Positions 52,652 through 62,421 of a stretch of DNA of 64,000 nucleotides are shown here, in pieces. Where the stretch lies: the NCBI RefSeq assembly GCF_900636325.1, contig NZ_LR134263.1, forward strand, positions 1,426,001 through 1,490,000, given 5' to 3'. The translations under genes and the position numbers were made by a program. Below the pieces are notes generated by a model. The model did no database searches and was not told the origin of the DNA. It worked only from the letters and a program-made list of their open reading frames with translations. This DNA comes from Staphylococcus delphini. Its GTDB lineage: Bacteria > Bacillota > Bacilli > Staphylococcales > Staphylococcaceae. Within the stretch, counting starts at the first letter, position 1. Each line of letters starts with the position of its first letter.

Positions 52652-53179
52652 ATGAAATCAAAAATGGATACACCGCTTCTATTCATCGGATTTATGGGTG
52701 CAGGTAAAACAACCATTGCAGAATCATTAGCAGAGACTGATCAATGTTCATTCATTGATTTAGATACTTATATCGAAACTGAAACGCAAAAATCAATTCC
52801 ACAAATTTTTGAAGAAGAAGGCGAACAAGGTTTTAGAAAGCATGAATTTGAATGTTTAAAAAAAGCAATACAATCTTATGATATCATTGCGACAGGCGGC
52901 GGCATTCTCACACATGACGCAACGTATCAATTTCTTAAAGAGGCAGAAGTGAAAGCCGTATGGGTTGATGCACCGATTGAAGCCCTCTATGAAAGAGTTA
53001 AAGACGATACGAATCGACCTAATGCAAATAAAAAAAGTTTCGAATCTTTAAAACACTTGTATTCGACGCGTATTTCAAGATATAATGAAATCGCATTCAT
53101 TAAGATTTCATCTGCAACACCGTTATCAGAAACGCTTAATGAAATAAAAATTAAATTGTCTGCGAATGATCAATATTAG
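52652..53179 (+). CDS. aroK: Shikimate kinase
   Basis: 175 residues. Walker A GFMGAGKTT (residues 12-20), the shikimate-binding DLDTYIE and the GGGILT segment are present; the lid Arg is in KDDTNRP. It phosphorylates shikimate in aromatic amino acid synthesis. It starts 3 bases after the small com gene, so it is probably co-transcribed with comG. Its stop codon lies at the first bases of the glycine riboswitch. Confidence 0.94.
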   Translation: MKSKMDTPLLFIGFMGAGKTTIAESLAETDQCSFIDLDTYIETETQKSIPQIFEEEGEQGFRKHEFECLKKAIQSYDIIATGGGILTHDATYQFLKEAEVKAVWVDAPIEALYERVKDDTNRPNANKKSFESLKHLYSTRISRYNEIAFIKISSATPLSETLNEIKIKLSANDQY

Positions 53180-53315
53180 AGAGTATGGGTACGACTCATC
53201 ACCGAAGGAGCAAGTAATTATGGATTACGAATCTCTCAGGTAAAAGGATAATATTGTGACGCATTCCTGAAGGCATCTCAACAGGGGAGTATGAAGGTAC
53301 TCCTCTGTTTTTTAT
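53178..53315 (+). promoter_or_regulatory. Glycine riboswitch (gcvT RNA) with terminator
   Basis: P1 is GAGAG (53179-53183) with CTCTC (53233-53237). The conserved CACCGAAGGAGCAAGT and CTCTCAGGTAAAAGGATA segments identify the glycine aptamer. I see one complete aptamer; the sequence to 53280 (TTCCTGAAGGCATCTC) may be a degenerate second or ghost aptamer. An expression platform follows: ACAGGGGAGTA (53281-53291), short loop, TACTCCTCTGT (53298-53308), then TTTTTT. Glycine binding should permit gcvT-gcvPA-gcvPB transcription. The first bases overlap the aroK stop codon. Confidence 0.92.
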
Positions 53316-53336
53316 TACACATTAGGAGGGGACTAC

Positions 53337-54428
53337 ATGTCAGAAGAACTAAAGAAAACGCCACTTTACCAACATTACGTTGATGCAGAGGCTAAAATTG
53401 TTGAATTTGGTGGTTGGGCGATGCCAGTTCAATTCTCAAGTATTAAAGAAGAACACAACGCAGTACGTACTAACGTTGGCTTATTCGATGTGAGCCATAT
53501 GGGGGAAATTCGCATTGAAGGTCCAGAAGCCGCACAACTTGTTCAATATGTACTTTCTAACGATACGAACCAACTGACATTATCAAAAGCACAATACACA
53601 GCTTTATGTAATGAAGAAGGTGGTGTCATTGATGATTTAGTCATTTATCAACTTGGAGAAACGGCTTATTTATTAGTCGTTAATGCTGCCAATGTCGATA
53701 AAGATTATGACTGGATTGTACAACATAGCGCACGCTTTGACGCTACAGTGACAAATGTATCCGATCAATATGGTCAGCTGGCATTACAAGGTCCAAATGC
53801 AAGACAAATCATTCAAGACAATGTTTCTGAAGATGTCAGTGAAATGGGTATGTTCGAATTCAAACAAAATGTCGAAATCTTCGGTAAAAATGTAATCCTC
53901 TCACAATCTGGATATACAGGTGAAGATGGCTTTGAAATTTATTGTGACAGTGAAGATGTGACTGCAATTTGGGACGCACTCTTATCAAAAGAAGTGACAC
54001 CATGTGGTTTAGGCGCGCGAGATACGTTACGTTTAGAAGCGGGATTACCACTTCATGGTCAAGACTTATCTGAATCTATCACACCTTATGAGGGCGGTAT
54101 CGCTTTTGCAGCTAAACCATTAATAGAGGAAGATTTTATTGGCAAATCTGTACTTCTATCTCAAAAAGAAAAGGGTGCACCAAGACGTACAGTAGGCCTT
54201 CATATGATTGATAAAGGCATTCCTAGAACGGGATACACGATTTATGATTTAGATGGCAACGAAATTGGCGAAGTGACTTCAGGTACACAATCACCATCTA
54301 CAGGTCACGCAATCGGTATGGGCATCATTGCACGCGATGCTTTTGAAATGGGTAAAGAAGTCGTTGTACAAGTGAGAAAACGTCAAGTGAAAGCGAAAAT
54401 TGTTAAAAAGAATCAAATCGAAAAATAG
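53337..54428 (+). CDS. gcvT: Aminomethyltransferase, glycine cleavage T protein
   Basis: 363 residues. The folate-binding domain begins [12 protein letters not shown] and includes [10 protein letters not shown] and [18 protein letters not shown]. It transfers the methylene group from the H-protein-bound intermediate to tetrahydrofolate, releasing ammonia. Start follows AGGAGGGGA. gcvPA and gcvPB follow closely, all under the glycine riboswitch. The H protein gene is not in the window. Confidence 0.97.
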   Translation: MSEELKKTPLYQHYVDAEAKIVEFGGWAMPVQFSSIKEEHNAVRTNVGLFDVSHMGEIRIEGPEAAQLVQYVLSNDTNQLTLSKAQYTALCNEEGGVIDDLVIYQLGETAYLLVVNAANVDKDYDWIVQHSARFDATVTNVSDQYGQLALQGPNARQIIQDNVSEDVSEMGMFEFKQNVEIFGKNVILSQSGYTGEDGFEIYCDSEDVTAIWDALLSKEVTPCGLGARDTLRLEAGLPLHGQDLSESITPYEGGIAFAAKPLIEEDFIGKSVLLSQKEKGAPRRTVGLHMIDKGIPRTGYTIYDLDGNEIGEVTSGTQSPSTGHAIGMGIIARDAFEMGKEVVVQVRKRQVKAKIVKKNQIEK

Positions 54429-54440
54429 GGAGTGAATACA

Positions 54441-55790
54441 GTGAGTCATCGTTATATTCCATTAACTGAAAAAGACGAGCAAGAAATGTTAGAGACGATT
54501 GGTGTTAAATCTATTCAAGAACTATACAGTGATGTTCCTGAAGATGTGTTATTAAACAGAGATTTAAACATTGCAGATGCAGAGCCAGAAACACAATTAT
54601 TGAAGCGATTAACACGTATTGCCAATAAAAATATTACGAAAGAAACACATACATCTTTTTTAGGTGCAGGCGTTTATGATCATTACGCACCAGCTGTTGT
54701 AGATGCGATGATTTCAAGATCTGAATTCTACACGGCGTATACACCATATCAACCTGAAATTTCACAAGGGGAATTACAAGCAATTTTTGAATTCCAAACT
54801 ATGATTTGTGAGTTAACTGCAATGGACGTTGCGAATTCATCTATGTATGACGGTATGACAAGTTTTGCTGAAGCGTGTTTATTAGCATGGGGTAACACGA
54901 AGAAAAATAAAATTGTCGTATCTAAAGGTTTACATTATCAAGCCTTACAAGTGTTAGATACGTATTCAAAAATTCGCGAACAATATGAAGTCGTTACAGT
55001 AGATTTAGATGGTACTGTAACAGACTTGAAAAAGTTGGAAGCGGCTATTGATGATGAGACGGCAGCAGTTGCGGTACAGTATCCAAACTTCTATGGCTCC
55101 ATTGAAGATTTAGAAGCAATTCAAGCAATGATTGCCGATAAAAAAGCACTCTTTATCGTTTATGCAAACCCTTTATCATTAGGTTTATTAACACCTCCAG
55201 GAGAATTCGGTGCAGATATCGTTGTAGGTGATACACAAGTATTCGGTATCCCTACACAATTCGGTGGTCCGCACTGCGGATATTTTGCAACTACGAAAAA
55301 ATTGATGCGTAAAATTCCTGGCCGTCTTGTAGGTCAAACGACAGATGATGATGGTAATCGTGGTTTTGTATTAACGTTACAAGCTCGTGAACAACATATC
55401 CGTCGTGAAACTGCGACATCTAATATTTGTTCAAACCAAGCACTGAATGCATTAGCATCTTCAATTGCAATGTCGGCGTTAGGTAAACAAGGACTTCAAG
55501 AAATCGCCATTCAAAATATGGAAAATGCCAACTATGCAAAAACGGAATTTAAAAATAATGGCTTCACTGTTTTAGAGGGCGTATCTTATAACGAATTTGT
55601 CGTTCGCTTTGATCACCCGATTGCTGAAGTGAACCGTGCGCTATTAGATGAAGGTATCATTGGTGGTTTCGACTTAAGCGTAGTAGATGAGACGTTTGAA
55701 AACCACATGCTCGTTGCTGTAACGGAATTGAGAACAAAAGAAGAAATCGATACATTTGTGCAGAAAGCTGGTGAAATCAATGGTAAGTAA
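54441..55790 (+). CDS. gcvPA: Glycine dehydrogenase (decarboxylating) subunit 1
   Basis: 449 residues. [14 protein letters not shown] and [12 protein letters not shown] are typical of the N-terminal P-protein subunit. The start is GTG 54441 ([14 protein letters not shown] follows), chosen because TAGGGAGTG lies six bases upstream; the in-frame GTG at 54432 is part of that site. With GcvPB it forms the heterotetrameric P protein that decarboxylates glycine. It overlaps gcvPB by 11 bases. Confidence 0.97.
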   Translation: MSHRYIPLTEKDEQEMLETIGVKSIQELYSDVPEDVLLNRDLNIADAEPETQLLKRLTRIANKNITKETHTSFLGAGVYDHYAPAVVDAMISRSEFYTAYTPYQPEISQGELQAIFEFQTMICELTAMDVANSSMYDGMTSFAEACLLAWGNTKKNKIVVSKGLHYQALQVLDTYSKIREQYEVVTVDLDGTVTDLKKLEAAIDDETAAVAVQYPNFYGSIEDLEAIQAMIADKKALFIVYANPLSLGLLTPPGEFGADIVVGDTQVFGIPTQFGGPHCGYFATTKKLMRKIPGRLVGQTTDDDGNRGFVLTLQAREQHIRRETATSNICSNQALNALASSIAMSALGKQGLQEIAIQNMENANYAKTEFKNNGFTVLEGVSYNEFVVRFDHPIAEVNRALLDEGIIGGFDLSVVDETFENHMLVAVTELRTKEEIDTFVQKAGEINGK

Positions 55791-57252
55791 ATCTAGTCCA
55801 TTAATTTTTGAACGTTCAAGAAAAGGTCGCTTTGCTTATTCTTTACCGCAAAGAGAAATTGATAATGATGTTGCGAATCAACTCCTCGATTCAAAATTCA
55901 TTCGTAAAAATAAAGCTGAATTTCCTGAAGTATCAGAACTTGATTTAATTCGTCATTACACTGAGCTTTCGAATAAAAACTTTGGTGTTGACTCAGGATT
56001 CTATCCATTAGGTTCATGTACGATGAAATATAATCCTAAAATCAATGAAAAAGTTGCTCGCATTCCAGGATTTACTGAAGCACACCCATTACAAGATGAA
56101 GATCAAATTCAAGGTGCGTTAGAGATTATTTACAGCTTGCAAGAAGAATTAAAAGAGATTACTGGAATGGATGAGATTTCACTCCAACCTGCAGCAGGGG
56201 CACATGGTGAATGGACAGCACTGATGATTTTCAAGGCATATCACTTACAAAATGGTGATACGGAAAGAGATGAAGTCATTGTACCTGACTCAGCCCACGG
56301 TACGAATCCGGCATCTGCTGCGTTTGCTGGCTTCAAATCAGTCACAGTGAAATCGAATGAAAAAGGTGAAGTGGATATTGATCACCTTAAAGAAGTCGTG
56401 AGTGATAAAACAGCTGCAATCATGTTAACTAACCCGAACACATTAGGTATTTTTGAAACAAACATTATGGAAATCCGTGATATCGTGCATGAAGCGGGTG
56501 GCTTACTGTACTACGATGGGGCTAACCTCAATGCGATTATGGATAAAGTTCGTCCAGGAGACATGGGATTTGATGCAGTTCACCTTAACTTACACAAAAC
56601 ATTTACTGGTCCGCATGGCGGTGGTGGTCCAGGTTCAGGTCCAATCGGCGTAAAAAAAGAGTTGCGTGATTACTTACCAAAACCACTCGTAGTGAAAAAT
56701 GGAGACCGTTTTGAGTATGATAATGACATTCCATATTCAATTGGACGTGTGAAACCATTCTACGGTAATTTCGGTATTTATTTACGTGCTTATACGTATA
56801 TTCGTACAATGGGTTATCAAGGATTAAAAGAAGTGTCTGAAGCGGCTGTATTAAATGCAAACTACATGAAAGCGCGCTTAAAAGATACGTTCGTTATTCC
56901 ATTTGATCAATATTGTAAACACGAATTTGTATTAAGTGGTACGAAGCAGAAAAAATTGGGTGTACGTACGTTAGATATGGCGAAACGTTTATTAGACTTT
57001 GGCGTTCATCCGCCTACAGTTTACTTCCCACTCATTGTTGATGAAGGCATGATGATTGAACCGACAGAAACAGAATCTAAAGAAACGTTAGACTATTTCT
57101 GTGATGCCTTAATCCAAATTGCGAAAGAAGCTGAGGAAGATCCAGACAAAGTGTTAGAAGCTCCACATACGACAATTATCGATCGTTTAGATGAAACAAC
57201 AGCAGCACGTAAGCCAATTTTAAAATTTGAGAACTTAAAAGAAGAAAAGTAA
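55780..57252 (+). CDS. gcvPB: Glycine dehydrogenase (decarboxylating) subunit 2
   Basis: 490 residues. The PLP-binding lysine is Lys273 in [29 protein letters not shown] is also a signature of the family. It carries the cofactor of the two-subunit P protein. ATG 55780 ([13 protein letters not shown]) is preferred over an in-frame GTG at 55771; both lie inside gcvPA. A terminator follows. Confidence 0.97.
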   Translation: MVSKSSPLIFERSRKGRFAYSLPQREIDNDVANQLLDSKFIRKNKAEFPEVSELDLIRHYTELSNKNFGVDSGFYPLGSCTMKYNPKINEKVARIPGFTEAHPLQDEDQIQGALEIIYSLQEELKEITGMDEISLQPAAGAHGEWTALMIFKAYHLQNGDTERDEVIVPDSAHGTNPASAAFAGFKSVTVKSNEKGEVDIDHLKEVVSDKTAAIMLTNPNTLGIFETNIMEIRDIVHEAGGLLYYDGANLNAIMDKVRPGDMGFDAVHLNLHKTFTGPHGGGGPGSGPIGVKKELRDYLPKPLVVKNGDRFEYDNDIPYSIGRVKPFYGNFGIYLRAYTYIRTMGYQGLKEVSEAAVLNANYMKARLKDTFVIPFDQYCKHEFVLSGTKQKKLGVRTLDMAKRLLDFGVHPPTVYFPLIVDEGMMIEPTETESKETLDYFCDALIQIAKEAEEDPDKVLEAPHTTIIDRLDETTAARKPILKFENLKEEK

Positions 57253-57275
57253 TAGATTTTACAACATTCAATCAT

Positions 57276-57325
57276 AAACAGGAGGATGGCACATAAAAAT
57301 TTTTGATGCCAATCCTCCTGTTTTT
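57276..57325 (+). terminator. gcvPB terminator
   Basis: AAACAGGAGGAT (57276-57287) pairs with ATCCTCCTGTTT (57312-57323), then more T residues. Perfect 12-bp stem, 24-base loop with additional pairing (GGCA/TGCC). Confidence 0.88.
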
Positions 57326-57491
57326 ATTTAAGCGTAATATTTTTTGTGTGATTAGTGTAAAATGCTAAAAATAGCGACTGCGAACATTTGTTCTGATAGC
57401 TAAAAAACGACAAAAGGTCACTATATTTTTAAAAGAGAAGTATGAGCAGCTGTTGTCTTTTGATACTTTCATATATTTAGGTCACGCATAA

Positions 57492-57538
57492 AAAAGAGCT
57501 AGATCATCCACATTTCTACTGGATCCACTAGCTCTTTT
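57492..57538. terminator. Terminator of the rhodanese-like gene
   Basis: AAAAGAGCTAG (57492-57502) with CTAGCTCTTTT (57528-57538), an 11-bp perfect stem plus inner ATCCA/TGGAT. It works in both directions. The 57326-57491 stretch holds no gene I can support. Confidence 0.82.
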
Positions 57539-57540
57539 CA

Positions 57541-57927
57541 CTATTTTTTAGACTTAATCTTACCCGTCCACTTTTTATAGCCGCCTTTTAACATATACAA
57601 GTTCGTATACCCTTTTTTCTTAAGTGTACGTGCAGCTCGATAACTCGCGATACCATTTGCATCAACAAGATAGATGGGTTGATCTTTTCTTAATCCTTGG
57701 TATCGTTGACGAAACATTGTCATAGGGATATTTCGTGCACCAATAATATGACCATAATCATAGTCTGCCTTTTCTCTAAGATCGATCACTTGTGCTTTTC
57801 TAATACCTTCTTGAAATTCTTCTTGGTTTAATTCTGTTACTGATCGTTTATTGATGATAAAGTTCGTTACCATCCAAATGATGACCAATGCTAACACAAT
57901 TAAAACGATTAATGTCATGTTACTCAT
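57541..57927 (-). CDS. Membrane-anchored rhodanese-like protein lacking the catalytic Cys
   Basis: 128 residues. An N-terminal membrane helix (LIVLIVLALVIIWMVTNFII) is followed by a single rhodanese domain: VIDLREKADYDYGHIIGARN, then IYLVDANGIASYRAA and GGYKKW. In active enzymes the loop begins with Cys, but here the position holds Asp89 (DANGIAS). It should therefore not have sulfurtransferase activity by the usual mechanism. The role is unknown; it may bind anions or proteins. It is a single gene, convergent with gcvPB. Confidence 0.88.
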   Translation of the reverse strand: MSNMTLIVLIVLALVIIWMVTNFIINKRSVTELNQEEFQEGIRKAQVIDLREKADYDYGHIIGARNIPMTMFRQRYQGLRKDQPIYLVDANGIASYRAARTLKKKGYTNLYMLKGGYKKWTGKIKSKK

Positions 57928-58077
57928 CTTGCATCCTCCCTAAAATACCGATATTATTATTATAAGACTGATAGACTAATTTATCAAAATTTTTATGTGT
58001 GACATATGTTGGCAATTATATATTTTTTGAAACATAACATATGCCCGATGAGATTTCATAGGGAGGCTTTATAGCAA

Positions 58078-58908
58078 ATGACAGAAACTTGGCATTTTAT
58101 TAATACAGGAAGCCATGATCCATACTACAATATGGCATTGGATGAGGCTTTATTAAATTTTGTATCAAGAGGAGAGATTGACCCCGTTGTTCGATTTTAT
58201 ACTTGGAATCCACCGACGTTATCAATTGGCTATTTCCAACGACTCTCCAAAGAAATTGATATCGCAAAGGTTAAAGAAAAGGGCTACGGTCTAGTGAGAC
58301 GCCAAACTGGGGGCCGTGGTGTTTTACATGATAAAGAATTAACTTATAGTGTAATCGTACCTGAAGCGCACCCAGATATGCCTCAAACCGTCACTGAAGC
58401 ATATCGTGTGATTTCAGGTGGTTTACTAGAAGGCTTTAAATCATTAGGCTTTGATGCGCATTTCGCAGTACCCCGTTCAAAAGAAGAGCGAGAGAAGCTC
58501 AAACAACCGAGAAGTTCTGTTTGTTTTGATGCACCAGGTTGGTATGAACTCGTTGTCGAAGGTAAAAAAATCGCCGGCAGTGCTCAAACGAGACAAAAGG
58601 GCGTCATTCTACAACATGGTTCGATTCTTCAAGATGTGGATATTGATGACTTGTTCGACATGTTTATTTTCAAAAATGAAAGATTGAAAGCAAAAATGAA
58701 AGAAGCCTTTGTCGAAAAAGCGGTGGCCATTAATGATTTATCAGATGAAACAGTCACTTTAGCACAAATGGAAGTGGCATTTAAAGAAGGTTTCAAAAAA
58801 GCACTCGATATTGAATTTAAACCGCTAGAATTAACAGCAGCGCAACTAGAAGAAGTGAAAGCGTTAGAAGAAAAATATCGTTCAGAAGCATTTTTATATC
58901 GCAAATAA
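58078..58908 (+). CDS. lipM: Octanoyltransferase LipM
   Basis: 276 residues. The biotin/lipoate ligase fold is shown by [24 protein letters not shown] and [18 protein letters not shown]. The catalytic Cys149 lies in [13 protein letters not shown], the LipM pattern. LipM moves octanoyl groups from acyl carrier protein to GcvH, the first step of lipoate synthesis in Gram-positive bacteria. This fits its place near the glycine cleavage genes. GGGAGG precedes the start. Confidence 0.95.
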   Translation: MTETWHFINTGSHDPYYNMALDEALLNFVSRGEIDPVVRFYTWNPPTLSIGYFQRLSKEIDIAKVKEKGYGLVRRQTGGRGVLHDKELTYSVIVPEAHPDMPQTVTEAYRVISGGLLEGFKSLGFDAHFAVPRSKEEREKLKQPRSSVCFDAPGWYELVVEGKKIAGSAQTRQKGVILQHGSILQDVDIDDLFDMFIFKNERLKAKMKEAFVEKAVAINDLSDETVTLAQMEVAFKEGFKKALDIEFKPLELTAAQLEEVKALEEKYRSEAFLYRK

Positions 58909-58934
58909 GCACCACATTTAATCAATGATAATTT

Positions 58935-58976
58935 AAAAGGCTGGGAAACGCACACTGAAATGCGCCCCAGCCTTTA
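58935..58976. terminator. Bidirectional terminator after lipM
   Basis: AAAGGCTGGG and CCCAGCCTTT arms with an inner GCGCA-type pairing (CGCA/TGCG), between convergent lipM and the minus-strand membrane protein gene. Confidence 0.8.
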
Positions 58977-59031
58977 AATATTAACTTCAATTTCCTCACT
59001 AAGCGATGAAAGCATGACCTCATACACGCAC

Positions 59032-59256
59032 TTATCGACGTCCTTTGAATTTGTTTTTCCAAACGCGCTTTTTGTAATCTCGTTGATCTGGCGTTAAAAA
59101 GAAAAAGAAATAGACTAAATAGATGATGCCGACAATAATCGCTACTGTAATGATTGATCTAAAAATACTAAAAAGTACTACATCTAAATTAAAAATTAAT
59201 CCGATGAATGCGACGAAAATGATTACACCGAATATAATTTTTTGGAAAGTTGTCAT
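59032..59256 (-). CDS. Small membrane protein with basic C-terminus, function unknown
   Basis: 74 residues. Two hydrophobic helices (IIFGVIIFVAFIGLIF and IITVAIIVGIIYLVYFFFF) are followed by a strongly basic tail (YKKRVWKNKFKGRR). GAGGAGTAATTG precedes the ATG. It starts five bases after the lipoprotein gene upstream of it on the same strand, so the two are co-transcribed. No motif for function is visible. Confidence 0.75.
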   Translation of the reverse strand: MTTFQKIIFGVIIFVAFIGLIFNLDVVLFSIFRSIITVAIIVGIIYLVYFFFFLTPDQRDYKKRVWKNKFKGRR

Positions 59257-59261
59257 GTCAA

Positions 59262-59876
59262 TTACTCCTCTTTATCTTGTTCTGCATTTGTAGTTTTCAC
59301 ATTGATGTTCGATAAGCTCTGACGTCCTTTTTGAATTTCTGTTTTATCTTTCGCTTTATAACCTTTTTGAATCTTTGTTAATGCACTGTTGATTTCTTTT
59401 TGTAGTTTTTTAATTTCTTTGTCCTGTGCTTTGATTGATTTATCTTTTTTAACAATCGTTTCATCTTCCGTGTCATCTTGGTAACTTTCTATCGCACTTT
59501 CATGATCCTCAATAATTTGATCTAATTGGTCCAACACTTTTTCCTCTTTTTTGTTTTCTAACACTTTCGAATCAATTTGTTGGTATGCATTAATCACATC
59601 CGTTACAGAGGCATAATATTGGGATGAAAATTCAAGATAATCTGCTTTTTTCTGATTAGACTTCGCTTGTTTTGTATTTTCTGAGTCTTTTTTCAAAGCG
59701 TCCACTTGTTTTTGTTTTTTCGCATTTTCATTTTTAAGTTGCTGATTTTCTAATTTAATTTCATGGTTTTTGTCGCTTAAATCCGTACTTTTCTTTTCTA
59801 AAGGTAACAGGTTTTGACTTCCACAGGCCGACAATAAAAATGCAACACTGATACTCGCACAAATTCTCTTTTTCAT
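59262..59876 (-). CDS. Lipoprotein with coiled-coil, function unknown
   Basis: 204 residues. The signal sequence ends in LSAC with Cys18 as the lipidation site. The rest is extremely rich in Lys, Glu, Gln and Asp, with long predicted coiled coils (LENQQLKNENAKKQKQVDAL and QDKEIKKLQKEINSAL). It is conserved in position in staphylococci next to pepQ. A cell-surface structural or binding role is possible but nothing shows it directly. It pairs with the small membrane protein gene. Confidence 0.8.
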   Translation of the reverse strand: MKKRICASISVAFLLSACGSQNLLPLEKKSTDLSDKNHEIKLENQQLKNENAKKQKQVDALKKDSENTKQAKSNQKKADYLEFSSQYYASVTDVINAYQQIDSKVLENKKEEKVLDQLDQIIEDHESAIESYQDDTEDETIVKKDKSIKAQDKEIKKLQKEINSALTKIQKGYKAKDKTEIQKGRQSLSNINVKTTNAEQDKEE

Positions 59877-59970
59877 AATAAACTCCTAAACACTCAATTG
59901 TTTTTCACTACATATGACTACATTTTAAGGTATCATGTAATTAAGTACAAATATAAGGAGGAATTTTTGT

Positions 59971-61041
59971 ATGAAAAATAGACTTCAAAAGATAAGAACT
60001 TTATTACAAGACAAACATCTCGATGGTTTAGTTGTATTATCTGACTTTAATCGTCGCTATTTATCAGGGTTTACAGGTACAAGTGGCGCTCTCATCATTA
60101 CACAGGACAAAGCACAACTTATCACAGACTTCCGCTATACCGATCAAGCACAACAACAAGCCACTGAGTTTGAGGTCATTTTACAAAAAGGAGATTTGTT
60201 CTCCACATTAACCGAACAATTTAAAACATTAAATTTACAAAATATCGGTTTTGAAGGCCATCTCGTTGCTTATGATTCATTTTTAAAATTAAACCAAGGC
60301 CGTCACGATCTCATTTCGATTGGTCAAGCCATTGAAACAATTCGTCAAACGAAAGATGAAGACGAAATTAAAGCGATTCAAAAAGCGGCACAAATTGTGG
60401 ATGAGGCATATGAATATATTCTCACTGTCGTTAAACCGGGTATGACTGAGAAAGAAGTTAAAGCGCATTTGGAAAGTAAAATGTTGCATTTAGGTGCAGA
60501 CGACACGTCATTTGATACTATCGTTGCTTCAGGCGTTCGAGGTGCGATGCCACACGGTGTAGCTTCTGATAAAGTCATTCAGTCAGGAGAAATGGTCACG
60601 TTAGATTTTGGTGCATACTACAACGGTTACTGTTCAGATATCACACGTACTTTCGCTGTCGGTCAACCTTCTGAAGAAATGGTTAACATTTACAATATCG
60701 TGTTGAAAAGTCAAGAAGCCGCCATTGCAGCGATTCGTCCAGGAATGACAGGTAAAGAAATGGATAGCATTGCGCGTGATATCATTACAGAGGCGGGTTA
60801 CGGAAAGCATTTCGGTCATTCGTTAGGTCACGGTATCGGTTTAGACATTCATGAACTTCCTGCTCTATCTCAAAAATCAGATGTCGTCTTAGAAAAAAAT
60901 CATTGTGTCACGATTGAACCGGGTATTTATGTAGAAGGATTAGGTGGTGTTCGTATAGAAGATGACATTTTAATTACAGAAAATGGCGGCGAACGCTTTA
61001 CTAATTGCACAAAAGACCTTATTATTTTAGAAGAAGAGTGA
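59971..61041 (+). CDS. Xaa-Pro dipeptidase (M24 metallopeptidase)
   Basis: 356 residues. The metal ligands of the pita-bread fold are in TLDFGAYYNGYCSDITRTF (two Asp), FGHSLGHGIGLDIHE (His), TIEPGIY (Glu) and RIEDDI (Glu). The N-terminal creatinase-like domain starts with LDGLVVLSDFNRRYLSGFTG. It splits Xaa-Pro dipeptides or the N-terminal residue before Pro. AAGGAGGAA precedes the start. efp follows 18 bases later, the standard pair in Firmicutes. Confidence 0.93.
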   Translation: MKNRLQKIRTLLQDKHLDGLVVLSDFNRRYLSGFTGTSGALIITQDKAQLITDFRYTDQAQQQATEFEVILQKGDLFSTLTEQFKTLNLQNIGFEGHLVAYDSFLKLNQGRHDLISIGQAIETIRQTKDEDEIKAIQKAAQIVDEAYEYILTVVKPGMTEKEVKAHLESKMLHLGADDTSFDTIVASGVRGAMPHGVASDKVIQSGEMVTLDFGAYYNGYCSDITRTFAVGQPSEEMVNIYNIVLKSQEAAIAAIRPGMTGKEMDSIARDIITEAGYGKHFGHSLGHGIGLDIHELPALSQKSDVVLEKNHCVTIEPGIYVEGLGGVRIEDDILITENGGERFTNCTKDLIILEEE

Positions 61042-61059
61042 TTCTGAGGAGGAAACTGA

Positions 61060-61617
61060 ATGATTTCTGTAAATGATTTTAAAACAGGCTTAACGATTTC
61101 TGTCGATAACGGAATCTGGAAAGTAATTGAATTCCAACACGTTAAACCTGGTAAAGGGTCTGCGTTTGTGAGATCAAAATTACGTAATTTAAGAACAGGT
61201 GCGATCCAAGAAAAAACTTTCCGTGCAGGCGAAAAAGTTGAACCAGCGATGATTGAAAACCGCCGTATGCAATACTTGTATGCTGATGGTGATAATCACG
61301 TATTCATGGACAACGAAACTTTCGAACAAACAGAACTAAGTACAGATTACTTAGAATACGAATTGAAGTTCTTAAAAGCAAATATGGATGTACATATCCA
61401 AACGTACCAAGGTGAAACAATCGGTGTGGAATTACCAAAAACTGTTGAGCTTGAAGTAACTGAAACTGAACCTGGTATTAAAGGGGACACAGCGACAGGT
61501 GCAACAAAATCAGCAACAGTTGAAACAGGTTACACATTGAATGTGCCATTATTCGTCAATGAAGGCGATGTGTTAGTCATTAACACAACAGATGGTAGCT
61601 ACGTTTCACGCGGTTAA
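61060..61617 (+). CDS. efp: Elongation factor P
   Basis: 185 residues. The family segments [32 protein letters not shown] [14 protein letters not shown], and the C-terminal [17 protein letters not shown] are present. The tip Lys in PGKG is the place where 5-aminopentanol modification is known in Bacillus. EF-P relieves ribosome stalling at polyproline. GAGGAGG precedes the ATG. It lies directly after the dipeptidase gene. Confidence 0.97.
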   Translation: MISVNDFKTGLTISVDNGIWKVIEFQHVKPGKGSAFVRSKLRNLRTGAIQEKTFRAGEKVEPAMIENRRMQYLYADGDNHVFMDNETFEQTELSTDYLEYELKFLKANMDVHIQTYQGETIGVELPKTVELEVTETEPGIKGDTATGATKSATVETGYTLNVPLFVNEGDVLVINTTDGSYVSRG

Positions 61618-61678
61618 TTGAATCCATATCAGGTGAATGAGATCATCCTGATAATGTGAACAATGGAATATTATTGTT

Positions 61679-61725
61679 GGACTAATGAGGCTGATGATTG
61701 TCTTGTTAGTCCATATTTTATTTTT
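61679..61725 (+). terminator. efp terminator
   Basis: GGACTAA (61679-61685) pairs with TTAGTCC (61706-61712), then ATATTTTATTTTT. A second hairpin, TATCAGG/CCTGATA (61627-61653), lies just upstream. Confidence 0.7.
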
Positions 61726-61804
61726 AAGCGATACATAGACCAGTCAACGTTGCTTGTTCTATAAATCAACATAAGCACCGTTGAATGTTTCAAAGACGAT
61801 ACAA

Positions 61805-61845
61805 TGATACAATCAACAAAAGCGAATCGATTGTATCAATATAAT
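61805..61845 (+). promoter_or_regulatory. accB promoter with inverted-repeat operator
   Basis: TGATACAATC (61805-61814) and GATTGTATCA (61829-61838) are perfect 10-base inverted arms around 14 bases. A -10 TATAAT (61840-61845) follows directly. GATACAAT is also repeated in tandem at 61798-61805. The arms cover the place of the -35, so a bound dimer should block transcription. The regulator is unknown. The rest of the 61618-61958 gap holds the efp terminator. Confidence 0.6.
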
Positions 61846-61958
61846 ATGGGTGGAAAACTCACTACAACGCTTTAGATATTATGTATTTTCTTGAATTGCC
61901 TTATACACTCAAGTAAAATAGTAGGGTAGAAATAATCAATCATAAGGGAGTAACCAAA

Positions 61959-62420
61959 ATGAATTTTAAAGAGATTAAAGAATTAATTGATATTCTAGAC
62001 AATTCTAACCTCACTGAAATCAGTATTGAAGATAAAGGTACGACAATCAACTTAAAAAAAGAAAAAGAAATTGTGACACAACAAATTTCAGCACCACAGC
62101 AAATGGTTGCACCAAGTGTAGCAGCTGAACCTGTCCAAGCAAGCGCGGCATCAGTAGACGCACCAGCAACAGAGGCTGATGCATCACTCAAAACGATTAC
62201 AGCGCCTATGGTCGGTACATTCTATAAATCACCGTCTCCTGAAGAGAGTGCTTATGTTCAAGTCGGAGATCAAGTGACACCTGATACAACAGTTTGTATT
62301 TTAGAAGCTATGAAGTTATTTAATGAAATTCAAGCTGAAGTGGCTGGTGAAATCGTTGAAATTTTAGTTGAAGATGGACAAATGGTTGAGTATGGCCAAG
62401 CTTTATTCAAGGTGAAATAA
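61959..62420 (+). CDS. accB: Biotin carboxyl carrier protein of acetyl-CoA carboxylase
   Basis: 153 residues. The biotinylated Lys119 sits in EAMKL. A flexible Ala/Pro-rich linker (about residues 45-75) connects the N-terminal segment to the biotinyl domain. It carries the carboxyl group between AccC and AccAD. AAGGGAG precedes the start. accC starts two bases after its stop. It is the first gene of the fatty-acid priming operon. Confidence 0.96.
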   Translation: MNFKEIKELIDILDNSNLTEISIEDKGTTINLKKEKEIVTQQISAPQQMVAPSVAAEPVQASAASVDAPATEADASLKTITAPMVGTFYKSPSPEESAYVQVGDQVTPDTTVCILEAMKLFNEIQAEVAGEIVEILVEDGQMVEYGQALFKVK

Positions 62421-62421
62421 T

